A DNA stretch of 64,000 nt, from assembly GCA_024305745.1 (NCBI GenBank), contig JAHRBS010000008.1, forward strand, positions 1,798,001 to 1,862,000, given 5' to 3'. Below are positions 33,773 to 43,614 of this stretch, piece by piece; the first letter of the stretch is position 1, and each line of letters starts with the position of its first letter. The translations under genes and the position numbers were made by a program. The notes below the pieces were generated by a model. It saw nothing but the letters and a program-made list of their open reading frames with translations, had not been told where the DNA came from and did not search any database. This DNA is from Polyporus tsugae (lineage: Eukaryota; Basidiomycota; Agaricomycetes; Polyporales; Polyporaceae).

Positions 33773-34369
33773 ATGTGGCTACTACACACGAAGACCTTAG
33801 AACTGAGGTTCTTCAAGGACTCGAAGAGCGTCCGTTACGCCGCCCTATCTCATGTCTGGGAGGCCGACGATCACCGCCAACCCTTCCGAGAAATTCAAGC
33901 GATATATTCTCGATGTCTCGCATCTGGCGAGGATCCGCGAGAGCTTGTCACGGCGAAAGTGCAGCACTTCTTAGCTTTCGCTGAGCGCGAGGGGTACGAC
34001 TGGGGTTGGCTAGACACGTCCTGCATCGACAAGACCAGCAGTGCTGAGCTCTCCGAAGCTATCAACTGTACGTACCGCTGGTACTGGGATGCCGATGTCT
34101 GCTGTGCATATCTCTCCGATGTTTCGGACGACGATAACCCATTCCCACCCTAGTCCGACTTCAGATCCAGTCGCTGGCACACCCGTGGTTGGACGCTCCA
34201 AGAACTCATCGCTCCTCTTAACGTCGTTTTCTTATCAAAATCATGGAACTTCGTCGGGTCCAAAGCTTCCCTAGCTGTCGTTCTGCAGGAGATCACGGGA
34301 TTAGATCTAGATGTCCTTCTATTGCGGGACCCCTATTGGATGAGCGACTACAGCGTTGCTCGACGTATG
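33773..34369 (+). pseudogene. HET-domain (heterokaryon incompatibility) pseudogene
   Basis: Starts MWLLHTKTLELRFF, then YAALSHVWE (the usual HET SH.W motif), a helix leading to GWLDTSCIDKTSSAELSEAI, and CCAYLSDVSDDDNPFPP, all HET-domain signatures. TAG at 34151-34153 then interrupts the frame. After it the same frame continues with typical HET sequence, SSRWHTRGWTLQELIAPLNV and LSKSWNFVGSKASLA, to DYSVARRM at 34369. There it ends, without the expected RxxTxxEDxAYSLxGIF block. The nonsense codon and missing rest mark a pseudogene. HET proteins in filamentous fungi trigger cell death on non-self fusion; this copy would give at most a 126-residue truncated product. Confidence 0.78.
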
Positions 34370-36194
34370 TGTGAACGAGGTCTTGCACTCCCAGACGCCA
34401 CACTCGAGCTCATGGTTGTCTATCTCCTTTGCCGACCCCGGACGTAGCGAACGTTTGACTGTGTCCTTCGGAACTGGCTGCGAATGCAGTGGGTTCGAGG
34501 AGTCATTCAACCAAACGCTCGTAAACCCAATTCATCGTCCGTGGATCATCATGTCAAACGTGGTCTGCGATGCAGTCGTTTCTTCTACCACAGTCCTTGC
34601 CCAGGGCCCCGCGGAGTACGACGAATCTTACGGTATTCACCGAATAGGGGGGACCGGGGGTGTGCAAAACCTTGTTGTTTCAGATTGCCCATCTCTCCAC
34701 CTCTTTCCCCCACAGAAAGGATATCACCCCCTCATTTTCCAACTTGATGATCGCGCCATCCACGTTCGATGCCACCAATTTGCCACAACCGACCTTCACA
34801 GGCCGCCCCGACCCAACCACCCAACCAGTCCCCCTCTCAGAAGTCGGCTTGTCATTACGATTAACCTCGTCGGCTTCGAACCAGTAACAAAGGGCGATCC
34901 ATATCCATCCCCCCGGGACGCCTTGCCCGTGAATGGGAATACAACACCTATTCAGGCTCCAGACTCGTTGGCCCCTCCATCCCCGGACACTCCCGCTCCG
35001 ATGTCGCGCCGTGCCAGCGGCGACAACACTTCGCCCGTGCGGGCCCCACCTCCCCTCCCGGTCTCGACGTCGGGCCTGGCACGGTACACACACGCGGCGA
35101 ACCTCTTCCTTCGGGCAGGGTTGCGGGCTGCGACCGGGTGGCTCGGGGTAGAGGCGGACTACACATGCGGCCAGCTTGTTTGGGATGAGTGGGGTGTCGG
35201 CGGCGCGTGACGACTCGGAGATGTAGATGAACAATACAACTTGACAAACCACCACAGGTATGTCCACTTGATGTGATTCTTCCCCGCAGGTGCTGACCGG
35301 TTCATGGGCAGCGACTACAGAGATTGAACTGTGCGTTAGCGATGCGGTTCGAGGTAGGAGTAACATCCAGGTGCCTACGCAGAGTCGTGTTTGGACATAT
35401 GATAAGACGAATTCGTTCAGCGGATGGATAACAGGACTGTTGGACGGCTCGAACACGAAGCTTTTGAGCTTTGTTCCTCGCGGAACCTGCAGCGGATCGT
35501 ATGCCTGTGCGAGATGGACGTTGAGTGGAGCGTCACGCAGGTCATCATCGAGGGCGTCAGGGCCGTCTTGCAGGTTTTGCGGCGCACGGGGATAGTGAAG
35601 GACTTGGAGGAGTCGCGGTTCCGGGCGGCCAGCGGCACGCTCAATTGAGAGCGAGAAGGAGCGATGTGCACCGTCATAAGGCGCGACCCGTGTACCTGGA
35701 CTCCTTAGAGGGGGTGGGGTGGGGGTTCGTAGGAGGTCCGGGACGAGATGCGCCTCAACCCGTACGTCGTTGACCGTCGTCGACCTGCATCGAAAAGCCC
35801 GTCGGTGCGGTCGCGCATGCGAGCCGGTATCGGTTCCAGCAGCGACTTTACGGTACGGCTATGGGAAGAGCTAGTGCGGAGAACCGCCGCTAGGCTGCAC
35901 TCATCCACTCTGCGCAGTCGGCGACCTCTGCAGACCCTTGAGCTGGCAAGATGACAGTCGGGCGGAACGACGGGCCCCCATCATGGCGGTCGCCGCGATG
36001 GCCTGCGTTTGTCACTGTCTGTATCACTTTCAGCCTTAAGTAAGTCCAGTAGATCCGTCCAGTCAATAGTTGAGATTACCGTGGTATGTGAGTGTTGTGG
36101 TTTGTCGGACAAGGCGAACCTCCGAGTCGCCGGTAAGCGCTCGCCTTCAGGAAGCATGTCATCGGGCGCCTTCGTAACCTGCCGAACCTTGACG
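34370..36194. other. no confident gene; possible remnants
   Basis: A 284-codon plus-strand frame (34356-35210) and a short frame ending VLQVLRRTGIVKDLEESRF (to 35648) have some coding-like composition but no recognised domain or consistent introns. They may be decayed 3' parts of the HET locus. Left unannotated as genes. Confidence 0.4.
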
Positions 36195-36811
36195 ATGTCC
36201 ACCCACCCGCACGGCGCCGTCGACCCCTCCCAGAGAGATCTCTTCCACCGCCTCCAGACTCTCGACGACATGATCCGCGCCTCAGAAGAAGCCAACGAAC
36301 GATACCGCCGTCGCATCCCCCCGGTGCCCGACATGCGCTTCGAGTACAGCTATCTCCGGGGCGTCCGGCAGTGCGTGCAGCTCGAGCGGCCTGAGCGGCC
36401 CAAGACGAGCGAGAAGGGGAAGGGGAAGGCCGCGGATGTCGAGGGGGATGAGCAGGAGGAGGAGGAGCAACTCGGAGCAGGGGAGGTCGTACAAGTGCAA
36501 TGGAGCCGGATACTCTGGATCACGACGCGCGACCAAGTGATCAGCCCTCTGCTGCAGGGCGCGGTCTGGTGCGTCTCAACCTTCTCGTTCTTGACGCATG
36601 TCATTCACCCCGAGACTTCGTATGCAGGGGTGTTGCGGGATACTACCTCCGCCCTCTGGGTGCTGTGCTCGGCGCGCATATACGCGCATGGTGGGCACAG
36701 GGCGCGACCCGCAAGGGTGCGCATGAGGGCAACGGGGCGCAGTGGCTCCGGAGCACCATAGGAAGCATATTAACACCGTCGGCCGCTGCTAGCTCGCTGC
36801 ACGGCCGATAG
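36195..36811 (+). CDS. conserved-looking protein of unknown function
   Basis: Two exons. Exon 1 starts MSTHPHGAVDPSQRDLFHRL and includes MIRASEEANERYRRRIPPVP, MRFEYSYLRGVRQCVQLE, a Lys/Glu-rich linker and WSRILWITTRDQVISPLLQG. A 63-base intron (donor GTGCGT, acceptor TATGCAG) joins in phase to GVAGYYLRPLGAVLGAHIRA and WWAQGATRKGA, ending SLHGR. The second half is moderately hydrophobic and may contact a membrane. The MRFEYSYL motif recalls a fungal domain of unknown function (DUF1770-like), but I hold that loosely. About 185 residues. Confidence 0.62.
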
Positions 36812-37284
36812 CCATGTACACCATCACAATCATAACGCGATGCATTCCTACCACATTCACCTTGGCCTTCATGCTTGAACCACCGACATCGACGCGCCAT
36901 ATCCCCGCAACATAATATATATTGGCATCGCCGCTTCCATCCCCGACAGTCGTTGTCTTGGTTCCCGCCATATATGCTCCTTCACCAACCTTTCACTAGC
37001 CGTTCCCGCTTTGTTCAAATCGATCCTTTAAAAACGGCTCAACTAGTGGATCACATCTGTCAATACGTGCAAGAAGCACGCACTCCGTGGAGTTGGCCAG
37101 CGTCTTCGAATCAGGCGGTCTTGCCCATTGCAACGACCTTTCCATGAATTGTATATAACATACGGTACAGTCAGATACAGTATCATGTACGCTGCCTCAA
37201 CCACCGTCCGACTCGAGACACTAACCATCACCCCTTGCGAGAGTCCCACCTCGCGCGCAATCGCCACAGCGCATCGCTGGCACA
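36812..37284. other. intergenic between convergent genes
   Basis: A 473-base spacer, AT-richer, with the 3' ends of the 36195 gene and of the GPI deacetylase gene. No gene seen. Confidence 0.5.
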
Positions 37285-38358
37285 TTACACGTTGCTCGGC
37301 GGGAGGACCTCCACCCATTCGTTTACCCACATGTAGCGCGAGAACGATACGTACAGCCAGCGAAACCACACAAGTTGCGACCAGTGCCGTCGCATTGCGC
37401 GGTGCGCGCGCGTGTACCCCTCGACGCCCGACACAGCCACCGCCCGTTCGCCGCCGCTGGATTGTGTCATGTGGGCGGTGTGGCTTGAGAACTGGGCGAA
37501 ACCGAAAGACGCCTTGGTGAGGAGCGGGGAGAGGACGCCAAGGTATTTCTCGTGCAGGGGCACGGTGACGAGCGCAAAGAGGCGTGGGTGGGGCTTCTCG
37601 GCCATCGTGGCAGGGAGCGTGCGGAGGAGGTGCGCGGCGCCATTGGGGAGGGAGATGTGATTTGGGTGCGAGGATATGCCGTGATGGTCGAATGTCAGGA
37701 TCTGTAACGAAGAACGAAGACGGATGGAGTTACGGTGGTTCAGGGGGGGCACATGACAAGGGGACGCACGGTGTCTATACGGTTCTCGAGGACGTAGGGT
37801 CGGAGGGTGTTTGCTATGACCTCGGGATCCCATTCGGTGGTGAAATTGTCCTGAAGCTCTCTGGTTTGGGGAAGTCAGCGAACAAGCGATACGGATATAG
37901 AGAGCAAGTAATTGGGCTGGGTTAAATGATGCGCGCAAAGGCACGACCTAACAACAATGTGTCGGACGAGCGGAGAGGGGCAACCAAGCTAGGTGAGAAA
38001 AGAGGAAGAAGACTCACGGCGTGTCAATGACCCATCTCCTACCCTCACCAATCCCCAGCACATCCAAACTTCCGGCAAGCTCACGGCGACGGGTGTCGCC
38101 CAAGCCGTCCGCATTACCTACCGACAGACAGAGCGAATGCAACGTGGCAAGGTTCTGTAATGGTGCTTCTTGCAGCGCAAGAATGGTCGGCGCGAAGAAC
38201 ATGCACTCGTCGTCCGGATGTGCCGTCAGGAGCAAGACATTCGTAAGACCATCCGAGTTCAGCAGGAGTTGGATGTCTTTTTGGGCTGGTCTTGCTAAGA
38301 AACGCCAGACGAGGGAGAGAACGAGGATCACAAGCCAGTATCGAGCAGGGTTGAACAT
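37285..38358 (-). CDS. GPI12: GlcNAc-PI de-N-acetylase (Gpi12/PIG-L)
   Basis: ER-membrane enzyme that removes acetate from N-acetylglucosaminyl-phosphatidylinositol, step two of GPI-anchor synthesis. Exon 1 (38358-38018) starts MFNPARYWLVILVLSLVWRF, a single N-terminal membrane anchor. It contains the zinc-binding signature LLLTAHPDDECMFFAPTI and LCLSVGNADGLGDTRRREL. The second exon reads DNFTTEWDPEVIANTLRPYV. The third begins ILTFDHHGISSHPNHISLPN (second metal/active-site motif) and ends at TAA 37285 after YVSFSRYMWVNEWVEVLPP. Splice phases agree. Length about 270 residues fits the family. The larger upstream frame to 38544 is ignored because the Met at 38358 directly precedes the membrane anchor. 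Confidence 0.88.
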
Positions 38359-40235
38359 AAGTAGTCTGTCAGTTACGATACCGTCGTCGAGTAGCCAAGC
38401 CTGTCCAGTAAGACCATTAGGGTACTTACTTAGTACGGCGGACCGGGATAAGAGGATGGGCAATCTCGTGGGATCGACGTAAGGTGATCGGGGTCCTCCC
38501 CCATTCGTGGCCACCTTGCAGTCGAATTTATGTCCCATGGCCAACTCCCAACCACCGGTACCAACTCATCTCAAGTTTTCCGGGAAAGAGGACAAATGGC
38601 CGCGGCGGCGCCCATATTCATGTTTCAATTGCATCGGTCACCAACAGGTGCGATCCATTATTGGAATAATTTCACCATACCCTGCGCAGTAGTACGTATA
38701 TCTGACCGTGTACGGCTTATCATGTCGAAGGACCCATGCATCATTCGCATCTCGAACTTCCTCGGTCGTTCCCCTGGTCGTTGGACTACTGGTACGTATT
38801 CAAGAGCGTGGATTGAACTACCTGAACTTTACTTTGCTGCTTCGTTGGGTCCTCGTTGCGATCGGAGCATGCGCATGTCGAAACAGAGCCTAACGGGCTT
38901 TTCGGTCGCCCCTGTTTCCGCGGGCTCGCCCAGTCGGCCCATGCTGCACCACCAGGCTGCATTTCCTGTGGCCCGCTGAGGCTCCCCGCGGCACCCGCCA
39001 GCGAGGAGAAGGTCTTGCCGCTCTAGCATCGCCTTCTTATCCCGAAGGCCCTGCCGAAACGCGGGTGCTGAGAACACGCTGGATTGCCAGGTTAATATTG
39101 CTAGACGTTAGAGCTCAGCCTCGAGAGGTTTAGCTTCACAGACATTCGTGTTTCGCATGAGCTCCCGATGTAAGTAATTCTCCGCAAGTTTATGCGTCGG
39201 ACGACATTCACTTTAGCGCTAACGCAGATCAACTCAATGCAACCTTCAGGCGAGGTGATGGTAGTGCCGTCAGGCTGGCCGCCGGCGTCAAGTAGTCCAG
39301 GGTTATCAGCGGATATAAGAGGGCGGGCGACGCGCGCAGGCGTCGGACGTATTCGTGACGTCTTTCAACAAATTTTCCGTCATTGCCTCCCCAAGCGGCA
39401 TAGTCACGCAAGTTGAACGCAGTGACTAGCCTGAACGCGCGGCTCACCCGACTGCAACGTTTGAACAGTCGTGCCCTCGATCTGTCGGGGGAAACAAGGA
39501 GCCCAAGATGCTCTCAGCGACAAAGTCCTAGGTGAAGACTAAGACTGTGAAGTTGACCAGGATTTTGACTCCCTTCTCGACGATCCGATTGATGCGTAAG
39601 ATCACAACCTTCGAGCCAGGTACGCATTTCACTTCCACCTATCAAACAGCTCGTTTAATTGACGTGATACATACTTACTAGTCCGCAATTTGCGTTCTCT
39701 CCGCATTCTGTAACAGTCCGTAACTTCGAACACCGCATGGCCGCCGCTCTGGTTCGGATCGCGCGTATGTTCGGTGGCGGTCCCATATGTATACGTACGC
39801 GTGGAACGTGCAAAACGCGCCGCTGACAACGAGTGCGATTCAAGTATGTACTTCAACTTCAAGACAGTACTTGTATGTAGAATTTGCAGGGCGCCGACGC
39901 TTTTGATTTCGGTAAGTAATGTCACAATAAGGCGGTGTCTTTGTTTAGTGCCCCGCGCTGAACCTACACCTTCCGGGTTTACCGAATAGGATGCGCGCAA
40001 CGCCCAGTCGTCCATCATTCAGCTCATGGTATGGCCAATCAGATCGGTTAGACGAGTCCGAGCGCCAGCCCCATATAGCGAGCCTCCCTGATGTGTCCGG
40101 GTGTGTGGTATAAAGGGCTTTCGGGAGACGCAAGTGATCCCCAGCATCCCCGCTCTTTCCCGCCTCTCCTTTCCCGTTCTTTTTCTTAGCCTCCCCCACT
40201 ACTTCGATACCTCTCTTCCTAATCCGGTTCACACC
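38359..40235. other. 1.9-kb intergenic stretch, no gene seen
   Basis: Contains the GPI12 promoter (left) and that of the secreted-protein gene (right, TATA at 40109). No other coding signal recognised. Confidence 0.45.
40109..40115 (+). promoter_or_regulatory. TATA box of the DUF3455-type gene
   Basis: TATAAAG 121 bases before the ATG at 40236, followed by a CT-rich leader (CCCGCCTCTCCTTTCCCGTT). Position and context fit a fungal core promoter of a well-expressed gene. Confidence 0.6.
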
Positions 40236-41201
40236 ATGGTCGCGATCAAGGGACTCGTTGCTGCTGCCGCTGCTGGGTACATGGGCTCGGGTTACAATTC
40301 AGGATCCGGATACAACTCAGGATCCGGCTACGACTGGACAATGGAAGGCCAACCCACGACTGGGGTTGCCTACTGCCCGGTAGACAAGTTCGTGCCGACG
40401 TTCCCCTCGGCACAGAACCTGCTGGTCGCGCCCCCCAAGCCGACAAAGTTCCTCGGCCTCGCGTTCGGCGTGCAGAATTACACGTGCTCTAGCTCGAACA
40501 ACTACACGTGCGTCTTCCTCCAAGGCTCCTCACCCCCAACGCACGCCGACGCCAGTACTGATCGTCCCTGTCCATGATACACAGGAGCACCGGAGCCGTC
40601 GCCGAGCTGTTCGACGCGTCCTGTATGGCATTAGAGCCGTATTTCTCCACGATTCAAGAGGACCTGTACCAGATCTGGGACACAGTCATCCCGCAGCCCA
40701 TCCAGGCCATCATAGAGCTCTTGCACTACCTCAACCCACCGAACATCCTCGCGCAGCACTTCTTCCAGACGAACCCCGTCACGGGCCAGGGCGTGAGCCC
40801 TGTCTGGGACTTCCGCTCGAACCCGCGCTTCAAGGGCAAGGACGACGCGTACATCGTCGCGAAGGGAAACGGCTCGATCCCGTCGCCTCAGGACCCGAAG
40901 AAGGACGTCGCTTGGTTGCACGTCGTGAACATCCAGGGCCATATGGCTGACGAGGTTTTCCGCTTCGACACGGTCGGCGGCCAGCCCCCGGCGTCGGTAT
41001 GTCTACCCTGCTGCATATGAGCTACTGGTGGCCTGTGACCATGCTAACGCGTCATCCAGTGCACGTACGGCACCGACAAGGACATCTCCGTCAAGTACGT
41101 CTCGAAGTACAGTGAGTCCTTCCGTCCGTCCTCTGTTTCCGAACCGCCCGGCTGATCTGTCTGGACTAGTCTTCTACGGCGGTTCTATCAACTACGATTG
41201 A
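40236..41201 (+). CDS. secreted DUF3455-family protein
   Basis: Four exons with introns after SSNNYT, PPAS and VSKY, all in phase. A short hydrophobic N-terminus (MVAIKGLVAAAAAGY) suggests secretion. A small repeat GSGYNSGSGYNSGSGYD follows, encoded by near-identical 18-base units at about 40287-40338. The body has FVPTFPSAQNLLVAPPKPTK, LGLAFGVQNYTCSSSNNYT, AVAELFDASC, KKDVAWLHVVNIQGHMADEV, RFDTVGGQPPAS and CTYGTDKDISVKYVSKY, ending FYGGSINYD. These match the fungal DUF3455 pattern, often mis-named malate dehydrogenase in databases. Function unknown; expected to be extracellular or cell-wall associated. Confidence 0.8.
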
Positions 41202-41603
41202 GCGGGTTATCGGTTGTCGGACCATTTCTTCTTGGGATAAGAGGCTAGTTTCGCGGGGGGCCGGCTTTTTTGCCTGCTTAGCCTCGACTCGAACCGATCA
41301 TCTCTGTAGCTATACTGCGCCTTCTGATACCTGTAAATGTAATCTGTAGCCCCAGTATACCTAATGTTCGCACTCATTGTTTTCCACGCTGCGTAATGTG
41401 TGGCCGGACGGTTGAGACGTGCGATGTGCCCTCCGGGCGGGGGATCACGAAGCGTCACGCAACTGGGCAGGTGTGACACAACGTGCCGTCGTCGGACGTC
41501 GCGTCGAGGACGACGTGCTCTGGAGCGCCCAACGCATTTTGCCCTCGTTCTTCATCGTCGGCGACATTTTGTGTCTCTTCCCCGCCGCCAGCTCTCCGAA
41601 AAC
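41202..41603. other. intergenic, RPA3 promoter region
   Basis: A 402-base spacer between two plus-strand genes. No gene seen. A TC-rich stretch (TGTCTCTTCCCCGCC) precedes the RPA3 start. Confidence 0.5.
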
Positions 41604-42127
41604 ATGGCCCACCACCGCTCACCACGTGTCAACAAGGCTCTCATGGCGAACCACTCGGGCCACACTGTTAGGTTGATCGCCAAACTGATCACGGTGCGTC
41701 AGGCTGCGTGTCGCGAGAGGTACACACGGGGGAAGCTGACGACGTCGAGTGAAGTTCAAGGAAGATATGGCAACTGTCGAGGCATCGGATGGAGGGGAGC
41801 TGGACGTGAAACTGCTCCCGGTATGTGGTGTTCTCAAGGCTCACTGGGGCGTCAGGCTCCCAGTCCTCATAGTGTTCGGTCGCAATGCCTACAGGACTTC
41901 AACCATGGGAACACGTATTTGGAGGTCATCGGACAAGTTATGGATGATAAGACGATCAAAATGGAGCAGTATGTGAACATGGGAGATGATATCGGTGAGT
42001 TAGACTTTGTTGGGGCGTTGAACGTTTGAACCGCTGACACGACTCGGCCTCGCCGTACGCAGACATGAAACTTGCGGATCAAGCTGTACGGATATGGCAC
42101 GATGCGAGGTTTACTACAGTGTTTTAG
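41604..42127 (+). CDS. RPA3: replication protein A small subunit (Rpa3/RPA14)
   Basis: Smallest subunit of the single-strand DNA-binding RPA trimer, a single OB fold. Four short exons give about 106 residues: MAHHRSPRVNKALMANHSGH and TVRLIAKLIT; FKEDMATVEASDGGELDVKL; DFNHGNTYLEVIGQVMDDKT and IKMEQYVNMGDDI; DMKLADQAVRIWHDARFTTV. The pattern RVN-L, GxxVRLxxK, ASDGGxxxVxLLP, VEVIGxV, and DMxL at the helix start is that of RPA14. Introns begin GTGCGTC, GTATGTGG and GTGAGTTA. The first acceptor is best placed at GTGAAG before TTCAAG, which keeps the frame. Length is typical for the family. Confidence 0.85.
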
Positions 42128-43614
42128 CGGTTCTTTCTTTTTGTCCTCATTTTGTTTGGTACGTCCCCATATTGCGACCTTCGCGAGATGCTCATGCAGT
42201 CGCTGGTAACAGATCAGCTGTCGTGTATACATAGAGGTCGATTGTCTGAATACAACCATCAGCCGGGTATATCACCCGCTTCCGAACATTTGCGCCCGAA
42301 GGTCTACGGTTTCTCGGCGCCGGCGACGAACATAGTACATACACTCAACGGTAGAAATCAAACAATAAGTGAGTACATAGCGCATATATCTAGTCACGTT
42401 TACAACTCAAAAATACCTGCATATAATGCACTCTAGAATGTCTCTGTCTGAGCTGCAGCAGTCGACGTGTCGCGTGTACGCTGCCGCCCTGATTTGACAG
42501 CTGAGCTCCACTCAACCCTGCATACAGCGCTGATGTGGTGTCTTAACGCATGCGCAGTGGGACGGTACGCAACCTCTGAGCGACTTACTTGGACGCGGCA
42601 TGCCAGCTGACGACGGGGACATCGGCACTCGGGAAGAGGCGTCCCCTCTTTTGCCCTGGACCTCTATGATCTGTGCGGGCACCAACTATGCCTTCAGCCT
42701 TCACCCCATCCAATTATTTCGATGGAAGCTCTCTCTTCGCCTCGAGCCATTTACGAGCTATGCTTCTCCAGATCCGATGACGCCCAGCCAACTCTTCTCG
42801 TCATCCGGTGACCCTCTCCTGCCTGCGTTCTCGCCCAAACCCAAACGCCACACGTAGTAAGGACCTCGGGCCCGTCAGTCCCATCCAAGCCAATCCAACC
42901 TGATCACTCCCCCGTTGTTCCAGTCACGCTGCGCACAAGAGCGTCCTAGACATCTACTACGGGACGAAGCAAGACCTCCCCTGGCACGCTAACTCCTTTT
43001 CGGCCGTCCCACAAGACCTCAACCCTCCACTCGCCTGCGTCCTCTTTCGTCATGGGAGTCTGTCCAGGTGCATCCATACCGAAGTTGGACTATCCAAGCC
43101 GCCTGCGTCCACTGCCAAGCACTTTGCTTCGCAAGCTGACCAGCGCTGACCACGTGCGCTGGAACTAGCTCTCGCTCTGCCTTTCTTTACCCCACTCTAC
43201 ACCCCCCCGTTTCGTATTCCTGGCGCCCACCCTTCTCTTAGGATGCGCCGATTAATTCCCTCGGCCAGACGCTCTCCCCATGGCCGAGAGGGCCCAACTT
43301 AGGCTTCAATCGCGCGCTGAGGCAACCTAAGGCCTTCCAGAATCCCGCACGCGGTAAATGAGAACGAGAGGATGGTCGACAACGCCCGTCGCCGTCAGGG
43401 TGGCCCCGGGCCCGCCGCAGAGGAGTTGTCTTGAGTTTCGCTTGCGGAGACGCGTCTGCACCCATGTCGTCGTGTGTTGCACAACATCGTGGCGGCAAAT
43501 CTGTCCTCACCGGACTACGGAAGGGTTGGCAGCAGTCACACGCAAATAATCACTCAAGTTAAGCCTAACCTATGAATACGGCAAGGGCATTCGTGTACAA
43601 CTCCGTCCGTACGT
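42128..43614. other. 1.5-kb intergenic stretch, no gene seen
   Basis: CT-rich in the middle (about 42700-43250) with several short frames but no domain or splice pattern that I can support. Confidence 0.45.

Noticed and set aside
34356..35210. Plus-strand frame of 284 codons after the HET pseudogene.
   Set aside because: Overlaps the HET end in another frame, no domain, mostly Pro/Ser/Thr; may be a remnant but cannot be supported as a gene.
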